DNA of 64,000 nucleotides from Dromaius novaehollandiae (taxonomy: Eukaryota; Chordata; Aves; Casuariiformes; Dromaiidae), in contig NC_088099.1 of the NCBI RefSeq assembly GCF_036370855.1, positions 154,350,517 to 154,414,516 on the forward strand. The letters are read 5' to 3'. The notes beneath the pieces were generated by a model. That model saw only the letters and a program-made list of their open reading frames with translations, did no database searches and was not told the DNA's origin. Shown here in pieces: positions 25,806-37,090 of the stretch (position 1 is its first letter; the number at the start of each line of letters is the position of its first letter). Position numbers and translations under genes: made by a program.

Positions 25806-26665
25806 CTTTCTACTCTGAAAATCTTTTAGAAAATACATCCTAGTTTCTATGCAACAAGATAATTCATCATTCTGTGCATCAGGTTATTTCAATCAGTCCA
25901 ATAATAATCAAAATTAATTTTACTGTGTCATGTAAGATTTAAATACCACCAAAATTTCTGACTGTACTGCTATAGGCCATGACTACTTCGTGATCATAAA
26001 TACAGTTCTGTGGCAAAGTGCTACCAAAAAAAAAAAAAAGTTATTCTTAGACAAAGTTATGAGAAGCTCATTCTAAAAATTCTTAAATGATTAAAAAAAA
26101 AATTAAGGATTCCACATAGCACCTTCCTCTGGCACCTCAAACTGTGAGGTTATGACACATTTTAACAAATCTGACATGATGAATGCTGCCTGTCATTAAA
26201 ACCAGTCTGAGCATTTTTGCTAGTTTCTCAAATAGAGACTTTTTTTTTCCTCAAATGCATTCTACTACCAAAGTAGAACAAATGTGATCTACTTTTTATT
26301 AAAATTATTTACATAATTACTTAAGGCATACTTAACAAAAGCAATTTTCATCTCCAGATCTATTTGTTTTAATCTTCTGAATGCTATTATTTCCTTGAAG
26401 TGAAGAAATATACTAAAAAGAATGTCTACAGCAAGAACTATAGATATATATAGATTATAGACTGAATTTAGTCCTTGAATTTCATGCTAGTCTTACCACG
26501 CAGCTTTTCTTTCAGCAAAAGAAAATGAAGAGTAAAGTCTTAACCCCATTAAAGTCGAGGTAAAGCTTCCATGGACTGTAATGAGACTGGGATTTCACCC
26601 AAGGTGTTAAACTGTGGTTTGGGAAAGTGAATAAAAATACATCCATTATTGTAACAAGTACTTAC

Positions 26666-26815
26666 CTGCTAGCCAGACTGAGCAATTCATGTCTATCAGC
26701 TACCGCGGATTTCTTTTCCAGTTCCCACAACATCACATTGATCAGGTATGAATTCTTAATTACAATGGGCACTTCTTCAAACATGTTTTCATAAGCAATG
26801 TTTGCTTTTTTCAAT
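26666..26815 (-). CDS. EIF3H: EIF3H exon 5 (A186 split to S236 split)
   Basis: This 150-bp exon has acceptor TTTCACAG and donor GTAAGT. It encodes [20 protein letters not shown] followed by [15 protein letters not shown] and ends HELLSLAS plus a split Ser. The segment links the MPN domain to the C-terminal helices that enter the eIF3 helical bundle. An open frame continues upstream into intron 4 to about 27045, but the acceptor and the homology both end at 26815. That extension is therefore chance, not exon. Confidence 0.97.
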
Positions 26816-28200
26816 CTGTGAAACAAATTAAAAATATTTATTAATATAAGCAGTAGTTCTCTTTCAATTTGCTGAACTGTTGCTCCAGCTACATGAAAGA
26901 GGCAGTTTTGTAGAACTCCAAATTTCCAGAGTTCCACAATCAAGCTAAAATCAAGTCTTTTTGGTAAGAGAGCATTTGCATGGCAAGACCTCATGTTTAC
27001 AAAGACTAGTAAAAGCTGCTCAAGGAAAAAACTCTCAGAAGTCAAGCAGCCGCTTCACTCGCTAATACATTACTTACATGAAAAAGCCTCCAGCAAAAGA
27101 CTGCACTGGCAGGATTAACTCTGCCCCTTCCAAAATATTTTACTATTTTCCCTACCATCAGAGTTTCTTAAATAGAAGTGAATAGTTAGTTACCCTATGA
27201 CAATGAAATAGTTTTAAAATCGTAACTGCTGTGATGAAAAACAATTTCCTCTATAGCTGAGTAATTATACTTTTTACCAGCCAAAAATTAGATCGACAAA
27301 ATAGTGTGTTTTGGTACTCCATTAATAATTAAATAATAATAAGTAAATTTTATGGCAGATATTAGAATATAAATTTTAATATATATTTTTACAGTATACA
27401 TATAAAAGCTATGGTTATTGCTTTAAAATAGGCATTATACCTTTCATAAAACCTGGAAATAAAGGCATGATATATAAGAAATATATCCCTAACCTCTTTG
27501 TATGAGTGTTGAATTTGGGACAAAAACATTTGCTTTCACTTTTTTTTTTTTTTGACTAAGCAGCAGACTCATTTGTTCATTATAGAAATGTTCTCTTCAG
27601 ACACTGAGCAATGAAATGATTCACTTTTTCTGAATGAAGAAAGTTTAGCAAGTGTTTGTGTTTCTGCTGTTGAACACCAAGTTGTTTAGGAAAAAGATGT
27701 CAACTGAGGCCTACATCTATTACAAGTGGCTAATCGTTTGAAACAGAGTAATTATCCTACTTTTACTCCAGAAGACTATGTCCACACGGGGGAGTTAATT
27801 TGGAACAAATACAGAAAAATAGCTATTCCAGAATACCTGTTCAATTTTCCTTCTGGAAAAAAGAGCTTACGGACAGACCAGCTATTTCCCCTTCTACATT
27901 TCTTTTTTTATATTTTTGACTCTGTTCCCAGATACAGCTATCTTCGCCATGTTCCTCATAGCCAGCCCGCTGACCATCTCCAAAATGAGTTAAAGTTCCA
28001 CCCCTTAAGCCCTGATTTAGATACTCAGACGTTCACTCCTTCTTAGCCCACTGTATCAGTATATATCTATCGCTACACATACGTATCCAGTTTCCCCAGC
28101 ACACACTATTTTAAATACAGTATTTCATCATCCCACGTACCCTTCTGCCTCTCAAATAACCCAGCAAACCTATGAGAAAATATTCTTTTAGGTTACTTAC
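26816..28200 (-). other. EIF3H intron 4
   Basis: 1385 bp between donor GTAAGT and acceptor TTTCACAG. It includes a T13 run near 27541-27553. No nested gene or repeat family was recognised. Confidence 0.85.
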
Positions 28201-28300
28201 GCTTCTGGAGAGAAGTCTTTCTCTTTGCAGACTTCCATCAGTTTGGGAGTCAGTCTGTATGCCTTTAGTGACAAAGACCCTTGGGCAGTCTTAATGGGGT
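28201..28300 (-). CDS. EIF3H: EIF3H exon 4 (D153 split to A186 split)
   Basis: This 100-bp exon has acceptor GATTATAG and donor GTAAGT. It reads [20 protein letters not shown] then [14 protein letters not shown] and completes the MPN fold. The Ser-Pro at residues 183-184 is conserved; Ser183 is a reported phosphorylation site in human eIF3h (established knowledge, from memory). The two-base phase at each end joins exon 3 and exon 5 in frame. Confidence 0.97.
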
Positions 28301-29784
28301 CTATAATCAAAATGGAGGAAGGATATTATTACAAACACTAAATTGTTTTTTTTATTTGAATATCTTTAATTTAAACATGAGGAAAAAATCTAAATAGTCT
28401 TATTAAAAAAAATTAAGACAGGAAGACAACTATAGCTGAAGTAAACACGATGTACTGAAACATAAAACACAGCTGAACTACAAATGCAGCTGATTAATAA
28501 ACTTTATTAGAGAACATGGGGGATCTAGGCTCATTCTACTCACAACATTGTTTCCCCATTAAAGTTCTAATTCACACTTTCTTTTCCTTCATACGAACTA
28601 TCCACAGAACTCGGGCATAAGAGCTACCTCATTTAAAAAAATATTTTTGCCTCTAGTCATTATGTAGTAAATTAAAATATTCATTAAACTACATTTTATA
28701 CAAAATATAGCATTTAAGAGTAGCAGTAAGCTAATTCAGATCAAGTTGCCCTGCTGCTTCATGCATAATAATGTAACTGGCATATAAAAAAATTAATTTT
28801 GCCTTGACATACTACACTGAATTTAGGGGAAAATTTTCTAAACAAACTGTTACATTCCTAGGACAAGAAAGCTTAACACTTGCAGCATGATAACGGCTGA
28901 AGCATGCCAACATTAGAATAAAAGCTGTGTTAACATTCATGTTGTCTGAAACTTAACACAGTAAAACTTTTAGCAATCGGTGATAAAATGAAAACCAAAA
29001 TAGACTGAAACAAGTGGAAAATTCATCAAGGTCTGATGATGCAATGTTTCCAGCCAATATAAGTATACTTTAACAACTTGTTCTTTACTGTAATCCAATT
29101 GTTAACATACTGAAACAATTTTGGGGCAGCTCATAAGATTGATCGTATTCATTAGTATTTTTTCTGACAGATACTCAGGACGTTACATTTACTTCTCAGC
29201 TGGAAACTATATGCAAGTCTGCCAGATATGGCAAACTGTGAGTGTTTGGGGAGGGGGAGGCTATAAAGCTGTTAAATTGCCTACGGTTCTGATACAGCAC
29301 AGAACATCTGGTCTGGAGAGCTTGAGGAAACACCATTAAATAGGCAGAAAAGAAAAAAATCTTTGTGCTAAGAAACAGTCCAGGTTTTGTATGCTTCTGT
29401 CAGAGGTATAAAAAAACTTGGCAATTCGTGTTATGATTGGTCAGTCACGTACAGAGCCAGACACTCTAGCAATCGGGGTTTGTTAGACATCTGGTCTAGT
29501 TCCACCAGCCCCTTCAGCGAGGGAGGGGAGATGGAGGAATAAAAATGAAGCAGCTACTCCAGCATTCCAAAACGTACACATCAGGGCTCTGATAGCAAGA
29601 AAAATAAACAGAAAGAAGGAAACCCTGTCTAGACTTAGCTGCTGCTGAGGCTGCCGTAGACACAGGGTTGGTATTTACTTGAAAAGGCTTGCCAGGCTAC
29701 TCTTACAGGCAAAAGACAGAATACAAAAATAGTAGTAATAATATTAAGAGGGGAAAAGAATAATAAAGGAAACCTCATACTAAC
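28301..29784 (-). other. EIF3H intron 3
   Basis: 1484 bp between donor GTTAGT and acceptor GATTATAG. It is AT-rich, and no repeat family or RNA gene was recognised. Confidence 0.85.
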
Positions 29785-29952
29785 CGTAAATGAGAACTAC
29801 AGACTCCTCAATTGCGTGCTGGTAGCTGAACTGGGAGTCCAGGAGGGCACGAGTGACAAAAGAGCCATAGTACGTGGACTGGTACCAGCCAACATGAAGA
29901 TGATCAATGTTTACGTGGCGAAGGCTTCGCATCATTTCCATCTGGTATTGAA
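29785..29952 (-). CDS. EIF3H: EIF3H exon 3 (residues V97 split to D153 split), MPN domain second half
   Basis: This 168-bp exon is preceded by an AATCCAG acceptor and followed by a GTTAGT donor. It starts with the last two bases of a Val codon and ends with the first base of an Asp codon. The translation begins [20 protein letters not shown] and contains the segment where active JAMM/MPN+ proteases carry H-[ST]-H-x7-S-x2-D. Here the two histidines are kept (H114, H116), but the Ser position is Tyr124 and the Asp position is Ser127. The metal site is therefore incomplete, as known for eIF3h (an MPN-minus structural subunit pairing with eIF3f). The remainder ([12 protein letters not shown], then [12 protein letters not shown]) is nearly identical to the human protein. 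Residue numbers follow the human protein and agree when counted back from the stop codon. Confidence 0.97.
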
Positions 29953-32004
29953 CTGGATTAAATAACAAGTATAAAAGTTTAAAAAGTATAAACAGTTTAA
30001 AAAGTAAATTTATACAATCTCTACTATTTCTAAAGAGCTTAATATAAGTAAATCATATTTTTTTTTTCCATTTTTGCAACTGCATAGAGAAGTTTGTTTA
30101 TTCACTACAGGACTATCTTCATTAAAATCCAGAGCTTCCTCAGAGAGTAAGAGCAAGACTCGCCTGACTTCGCAGACTGTTTTTTTTTTCCAGCTGCAGT
30201 TAATTGCTAAAGTGATCAAACTGCTACATATGATTTACAGTGTGTACTACCTTGCTCATTCATAAAAATTTCTGATACTGCGCTTCACAAAGCAATAACA
30301 ATTTATTGTTTAGTAGCAAGCAAAGTGTGATTTAAGTTGTAATACTGTCAGGAATTAAATAACTTTTATAATCAAAAGGAAAAATTGTAGAATTGAAATA
30401 GGAGAGAAGTCATTTCTGTCTCCATTGCAGTATAAAAGTATGTCTTCAGTACTACTGTTTGGGGCACCAACAATAGCTGTTAGATAATTTTTGATTGCAT
30501 TTATCCTCAATTTTTCAACACTGTCTTTTTTTTTTTTTTTTTATATGTGGTAAGTTACTTTACACAGTAGAGAGAAACTTTTTGTCAGGATTTTTACGCC
30601 GGTAGCTGTCACGTATCGCTGCACCAATGAATGCAGCCTGTGTCTACTAAATGCCTCATTCAAGCAGATTCCTTAACAGAATCCTATTCCATAAAGGTAA
30701 TATTTAATGTGGTCCAATCAAGTAGATCAACACCTTATTACTTATCGGACCTTTTAAAAAGATAGAGACTGTACCTGCTGGCTAAATTTAAGGCAACGGA
30801 GTTCAGTGTGATTATCAGATGAACCAATGCTGAGAGCCAACTGATAGGAAATCAAATGCAACAGTACTAGATAATCCTTAAGGTCTGCCTGCAGTTGCAA
30901 AATTTATAGAGACACATGCATGATTTTACTTTTGTAAATTTTTTTTCAAGGTTTCTCTTCACAAACAAAAATATGATATTCATTATAAAGGAAAGCGACA
31001 TAAATTAATTGGAGGATAGAATGTGCTAATTCTTCAGACCCCACTTCATATTCCTTTTAGGAAAGAAACACTCCAAGTACATTCTCTAAAGGTATTATGA
31101 GACATTCCTCAAAAATGGACAAATATTTTTTCCAACTTATCATATATGAAGCACAAAATAAATTCTGCAGTGTGTGCAGCCTATTTTCATTCAACTGCCA
31201 CATCTTACTAATTGTATCTTTTAAAACAATCTACAAACACTTATGTAAGCACTTGCAGACTTTCTCCAGAGCATACATTGGTACTTGCATTCTATTTCAT
31301 AATATCTTGATATAAATGATTTGCAATTTGTGTGTCAGCCAGGACATCAATTAATATGGCACCTCAAAACCAGGATAGCAAAAATATCCAGGCTGCAGTC
31401 TGCAATCCCATAGATTGCATGCAAAGAAAAGGCCTGCACCATTTGGCTGACTCTAAACCAAGATAAATATAAAGACACCACCACTCTCCTTCAGGAGAAA
31501 CAGCTAAGTGGAATGGATCAAACAGCTATTTTAAAGCCAGTACGAAAATCTTCCCCTTTGCCAGATCAAAATGAAGTAACTTATTTTAATCCTTCTTTCA
31601 TTGCACAACTTCCAGTAACACAAGCCAGTTTCAAGAACACCCCTTAGACAGCAGTCCCTGATGCTTTAACAGGTAGTATCTCAAGACATTTTCCATATTT
31701 CTCATGAAAGCAAAGCCAAGGTAGCTAGTAAGAGGATCTCAGCCCTTAAACTTCATCTTTTTGAAGATGTTATATCTTAATTGTAGAATTTAGAGACTTA
31801 AAGAACACACACCTTTCCCAGAACAAGCTACGAGACAATTTGTGCAAGTATGATTTGAATATAAAAAGCACAGGATATAGATATAATAGGCTATTTTGGT
31901 TAAAAGAAGGTTTGCAAAGATAGATCTGTGTGGAAAGCAAACAAGACTTGCATGAAATTATGGTTAGTTCCCTTCCTAGCCAAATGAAGTAGTCATGAAC
32001 GTGT

Positions 32005-32021
32005 GGGGGGGGGGGGGGGGG
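32005..32021 (+). repeat. Poly(G) tract, 17 bp
   Basis: 17 consecutive guanines inside EIF3H intron 2, followed by a purine-rich stretch. Confidence 0.9.
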
Positions 32022-34298
32022 AAAGAGTAGAGGAAAGTGATTTTCAGAAGCAGATGAAAGAGATAAAACATTTTTTGAGAATGAGATTAAATGTGGATGT
32101 TTAGATAGCTGAGCTCTATTTTTCCTTGCATGGGTGATTCACTTGTAACTGAGGACAGTGTCAAAGTAGAGGTGGCCATGCCATGATGAGAAAATATATA
32201 TTCACATACAAATTTCTATGAAATCATGTGGCTGGCCTAGTCAGAGACTCTCTCCCTTAAGAAGGCTAATCTAATAGAGGAAATACACTAAAAAAAATCC
32301 AGATCTTTTATGATCCTGAATAAAGATATACCATGCTCTTGAAAGTATTCATCTGAGAGGTAACTGATAACTATCTGAAGAAAGCAATGTTTAAGTTCCA
32401 GGACATTTTCTTTTCTTAAACAAAATATAACCAGCAATGTATAACTGAACATAAACGTAAGTGATATCCTACAGGAGAAAAAAGACTCACTGAAAACCAT
32501 CCAGATTTCATGTCAGCAATTCCTTCCCTTATGACTGTTAGCAGTTAAATGATAATGAAGGCAATAGCGGAAAAATCTCAAAGAACCAATAAAGCATCAA
32601 CAGCTAGCATCTCTGCCTTGGGAAAACAACTGCAGAAATTAAAACATGATGCAGTCCCCACCAGAGAGAAATGGAAACTCTTTTAACCAAACATATATAT
32701 TATATAACATGTATTAGTAGCTAGATAGCTCCAAGAAGCTGCCAAATTGCACAAATGGATAACAGCCCCCAAGCTGCTTTTGTTGATATCATTACCACAA
32801 TTTCTTTCCATCTTTTGCCCAACCTACAAAACATCTTCTGCTTACCTAGAAGCTAAGCACAGACTAGACACGTGATCTCCTTCCACCTAGTCCTCAAACT
32901 GTTAGGACCTGCGAAAGTCGTGCAGCTCTACGAACAAGCAGTTCACTGTCTCAGACCGTAGCATTTAGGAACATGGGTGCCCTCCTCCTTCCCAAGCCAC
33001 TTGCAAAGATGCCACTAGCAGTGCCACCAGGTCTGAGGCTACTCAAGGCCAAAGCGAGTAGGGGAAAAGGATAAGGGAACAGTCCGACAGTCAGATTAGA
33101 ACAGCTTTTTCATTTACCACTGTATCTGTATTTTTAAAAGAAGTTATTTGTTCAGAAGCTTCCTTATAATGAAGTAAACATTTGCACATCACTGTGTACT
33201 TCTTGCATTAAGAATGCATGGCCTCTATCTCCAGGGACATCATGCATCTCAGGAGCTGCTATCAGAGGAGAAATTGTTTTGAACACAACAGCCTCTCTTT
33301 TTAGTATTGAAGAAACTACCTCATCTAAAACTGCCATTTTTTGTAAGTCTGCAAACAAAGAGAGAGCAAGAATTAATGCAGTTAGCAAGTGTTACAATAA
33401 ATTCACCTAGAACAGAAAACTTTCTGGAACAGAAAAGAATGTGCAAAACTATATAGAATGGGTGTTTCGCTCGAATTTGACTGGTACGTCTGGCATGACT
33501 GATGAAATCCCTTGACTCAAGATGTATGATGACTTGAACTACAGAAAGTCTACTAAAGGTGGATTTTTTTCCCCCAAAATTAAACTAAGTTTCAACAATT
33601 TAGTTGTAAAATACTAAGAAAATACTAAAAAAGTCAAGATTTTTTTCCTTTTCCAAATTGTACTGCCAAGATTAGCAACATTATCCGAGCTTTAATGTGT
33701 ACAAAGTATATCCTCCACTTTACAAAAACAGCAAGTAACATTTGAAATTATACAATAAATCAGAGACAAAGCCAGGAACTGAACACAAAAGTGATGACCT
33801 GTCTTACATTGGGACAACTCAGTCATGTTCTCTAAATATCTTAAAATATCCTCTGTCAATCCATATTCCAAATTCATATTCCAAAACCTAATTTAAGAAT
33901 CAGTCCAATCAACTGAATCATTGACCCCCCCCATCCTCCCAAAACAGGCCAAGTGATGACTTTAAAAAGCAAATAAATCTCTAAGACACCAGAGTTTGCA
34001 AACAATTGGTAAATTTACATCCCTCAGGAAATAACAGCTGATTTCTAAAGCTGTTCTGAAACAAATGTTACTGTAGTAACCTGATACATGATGCAAGTTT
34101 ATTTAACACTCCAAAATTGCAGGATTTTCATTTGTTTATAAACAATTCATTAAAATCCATAACTCAGGAATTCACATATTGATGTATGTGTCGCAGAAAT
34201 TTAATCTTAAATAGTTACTGTAACCATCACATCAGATGCGTTTCAGTCAGGCCAAATTCAGCCTGACTTATAGTTCGTTATATTTCACGTCATAATAT

Positions 34299-34864
34299 TT
34301 ATTGCTTGGAAATATTATGACATGTGAAATCCTGATCAAAGATGACCTGGCACCTTAGAGGCTCAAGGCCCCCATTTCCAAACCAAATTTTAAGTTGATA
34401 CATCTTAAGAAACTGCATTTTCAGAGTGGCAACCAACATGTCTCCTATAAAACCCAAATTCCTCCAGAGTGAAAGAACGTAGTACCCAACTCCAAATCCC
34501 TTCTGAAAGTACTGTTGACTGTTTTTACATTCCTGCTCATCCAATTCACTGATGTGTACCTTAAACAAACGCTGCATTACCAAATAAATTAACAATCCTG
34601 CACTAGAAGCCACTAATGTCTGCGTAACCTTTAGTCTGGATTTTGTAATTAAGTGTTTGTCTTGACTTACATTGAACAAATTTGTCCTTCAACTCTGAAC
34701 TTCAACAGCAAAAACTGCATGTCTTCATGAGGCAGTTCACCAAATTTCAAAAGCAGTTTGAAGACCTTCGGTGTACCCACACCCACAACGGCGTCCTCAA
34801 AAAGACCATGTGGATTATCTGAGGATGGACAGTATTTCCTCAGACTCTTCTCACAAATGGACAA
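34299..34864 (-). other. Two overlapping coding-looking reverse-strand frames of unknown origin
   Basis: A 65-codon frame (34667-34864) includes DAVVGVGTPKVFKLLLKFGE and LPHEDMQFLLLKF. It ends where TTCAAT is followed by a consensus donor GTAAGT. An overlapping frame shifted by one register (34299-34679) stays open for 126 codons across that point, including VHISELDEQECKNSQQYFQK. This could be an unannotated exon of a transcript nested in EIF3H intron 2, a frameshifted retrocopy, or chance. I recognise no family. The lysine- and leucine-rich helical look of the first frame is the only structural hint. Confidence 0.2.
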
Positions 34865-35837
34865 TTCAAAAGAAAGATAAACTAAAACTCAGCGTTGTCA
34901 CTAACTAAAACTTACGCCACACCAAGCATGTTTTCCAAGAGATGCTAAAGCCTGTGTATCAGAAGATAAAGTATTCGGCTTCTCTACTAACATGTCTCTG
35001 AATTTATGCGACAACTTGAACATGGCCAATTTCAGTTATGCTGGTCAAACTGTATTGAAAAACAACTACAATATTCTTTTTATAGCACTACTACTAACAC
35101 GGGTAGTATTTTTAAGGCAATAATTTGTCTCTTTTGAAGTGTTACCATGTGGTAGTGAATGTACTACACAAGTGCTCTACACTACATGGTATTCTTTAGC
35201 AGCACAAAATTTTCTGTTTTCTCTACATGTATTCGGCTTTGCCAAACCACATGTATGCTTCAGACAGTATCTTCAATGACTAAACAAGTTAGCAGATGCT
35301 AGTTCAAGGAACTGGCGTATGCATTTAAAAGGAATGAAAATTGACTTCTTTAATTTAATTAAGCACAGAGAATTATGGAGGCAACAGATTAACCTGTTTC
35401 CTTCCACACAACCAATCTCAATTAATGGTCTAAAAAACTACGAATCACAAAGATAGCATTTATCGATAGCAACTCAAATTGTGAAGATGCAAACAATTAC
35501 TAACACAACCCACTTATTCTGGTAGAAAAAAATAAAAAATGATGGGCAAAGAAAACACAGTTAATTCCAGTAAAGGTGATACTTCATCTGAAAGAACCTT
35601 TAGATACAACTGAAATATATTTAAGCATATGTAACACACACCCACATGCACGTACTTGCAGATTTTTATCTATATCCAACCCCCCCCACACTTCTCCCAA
35701 GACAAATGCACAAGCTTAGTAACTCAACAATTCACCTATTCAGGAGAAAAAAATTAAAAGTAAATATTGCCTTCCTCAATAATATTCATTTCCTCCTCTG
35801 AAATATCAAGTCAGGGTTACAAAACAGTACTCTGTTT

Positions 35838-35950
35838 TATGCATTTTGCTATACTGGGCTGAAAGCACCTGATCTCCTCTAAACTTGGAAGCTGAGCAGA
35901 CTAGGGCCTGTGAACAGCCAAATGGGAAAATCACCTGAAAACAGGCAAAA
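35838..35950 (+). pseudogene. 5S rRNA-derived sequence (5S pseudogene or 5S-headed SINE)
   Basis: About 110 bases follow vertebrate 5S rRNA. CACCTGATCTCCTCTAAACT with TGGAAGCTGAGCAG and CTAGGGCCTG corresponds to the 5S CCGATCTCGTCTGATCTCGGAAGCTAAGCAG...CGGGCCTG region with its internal A box. CCAAATGGGAAAATCACCTG corresponds to the C-box region (TGGATGGGAGACCGCCTGG). Several substitutions destroy helices, so it cannot be a functional 5S gene. AmnSINE-type elements also carry a 5S-related head; I cannot see a clear tRNA-like or SINE tail after it. Confidence 0.75.
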
Positions 35951-36629
35951 GTCCAAGAGTCATAGTCAAGACCACAAAAACAAAAGTGAGTCAAAAGGCT
36001 TAAATCAATTCAGTTTTAATTGCTAAGTTTGAAGATGAAAAATGAAGGGCAAAATATATTTTGTCCAAACTGGATTGAGCTTTTCTTAAAGAATTGTTAC
36101 ATTTTAATACATTGGCAATTCGGATGGTTAAACTGCATGCCATCTCAAAAGCAAGCTTTACCAACCTGCACGTCGCTTATAGAGACTACAGGATAAAGTA
36201 AAAACCCAAACCTATAGCAATCACCTCCACCAGCCGCACTGCTCTATGCTAACCGATGCTATTGCTCTAGAGCGAGCCTAACTCAGACAAGATGATCCTT
36301 ACAGCAACTGAAGCTTTATTAGCGTCTAATGCTTTCTAAAGCCAAAAAACCCTCCACCCTTTCACTATAAGAAGTCAGAGAAGAGAAGGGAAAACTATAA
36401 AGTACCTATTAGTTGCGTATGCCCAGCAAGCTCAATCATTTTTAATGTTGATCACAATCAAATGTCAGCTTTACTGCAGCATGAGCAATGTTAAGAAGAG
36501 CGCTGTACAAAGAAAGTATGTGGTACCTAGAGGAGGTATGGCAATCAGTAAGTGAACGCTGAAAAGTAACAGGAACATAACAAAAATAAAAAGAGCATGT
36601 TTGGAGCGCTTCTGTCCGGAGGCACTTAG
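35951..36629 (-). other. EIF3H intron 2, segment between 5S relic and CpG-rich patch
   Basis: AT-rich, with no recognisable gene or repeat. Confidence 0.6.
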
Positions 36630-37090
36630 CCAAGATGTAAGCAGGTACCTGCAGACCTGCGTTTACTACCAGCTCAGAGAGCAGCTGCTCGCAGGCCGTC
36701 TCCCCCAGAGCAGCTCACCAGAGGACGGGCAGTAACCGCACGTGCAGGGGGGCTGTCCTGCAGCTTGGGACACCACAGCAGTACCAGCAGCTACTGCCCC
36801 CTCACCAGATCCTTGCTTTCCAGAGACTGCTCCACGGCCCGAGCCAGCACGAGGTCGTACATCCTACACGTGCCAAAGGAGGGCAAGGCAGGGAGCACGG
36901 AGTCGGAAAGGACAGCTCTGCCAGTGGTGCAAACAAAAGAGGACGAGGACAAGTCCTCCGAGAGAAGGAATAAAGCAAGAGGACGGCGAAAGCGGGGCTG
37001 TGCGTGATAGGAGAAGGGGGAGAGCAAATGAGACCACTCTGCTTCCTGCACATGTGCTGGCACTCGCCCAGGATCGCTGACAGCTGAACT
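36630..37090. other. CpG-rich patch in EIF3H intron 2
   Basis: Roughly 460 bp are clearly more GC-rich than the flanks, with about two dozen CpG dinucleotides where neighbouring kilobases have very few. Open frames exist on both strands (36742-37080 plus; 36791-37110 minus), as expected for GC-rich DNA, and none resembles a known protein. It is not EIF3H exon 1, because no match to the start region or the lysine/glycine-rich N-terminus is present. Candidates are an internal promoter, a small CpG island or an old LTR. Confidence 0.5.

Larger units (their letters stand above)
18349..26665 (-). other. EIF3H intron 5
   Basis: 8317 bp between donor GTAAGT and acceptor TTTTATTTCAG, using the proximal acceptor. 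Contents include the tandem acceptor duplication (18349-18411), a polypurine tract (18648-18688), a GAAAA array, a 24-bp minisatellite (21979-22044), a MIR relic (22985-23175) and a poly(G)/(AAAG)n compound repeat (25748-25805). At 26538-26600, CCCATTAAAGTCGAGG with GGGATTTCACCC resembles an old amniote repeat tail. The frame at 25076-25306 (minus) and the frames near 22400-22850 are open but unrecognised. Confidence 0.85.
29953..35837 (-). other. EIF3H intron 2, proximal part
   Basis: This is upstream of exon 3. It contains T runs (30529-30542), a poly(G) tract at 32005-32021 and three exon-looking minus-strand frames described separately (33164-33388, 34299-34679 and 34667-34864). EIF3H exon 2, expected to encode the conserved CFPFPQHTEDDADFDE segment, was looked for and not seen. 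Confidence 0.7.

Noticed and set aside
26816..27045. Open frame extending EIF3H exon 5 upstream
   Set aside because: A TTTCACAG acceptor and the eIF3h homology both stop at 26815, so the extension is intron that happens to be open.
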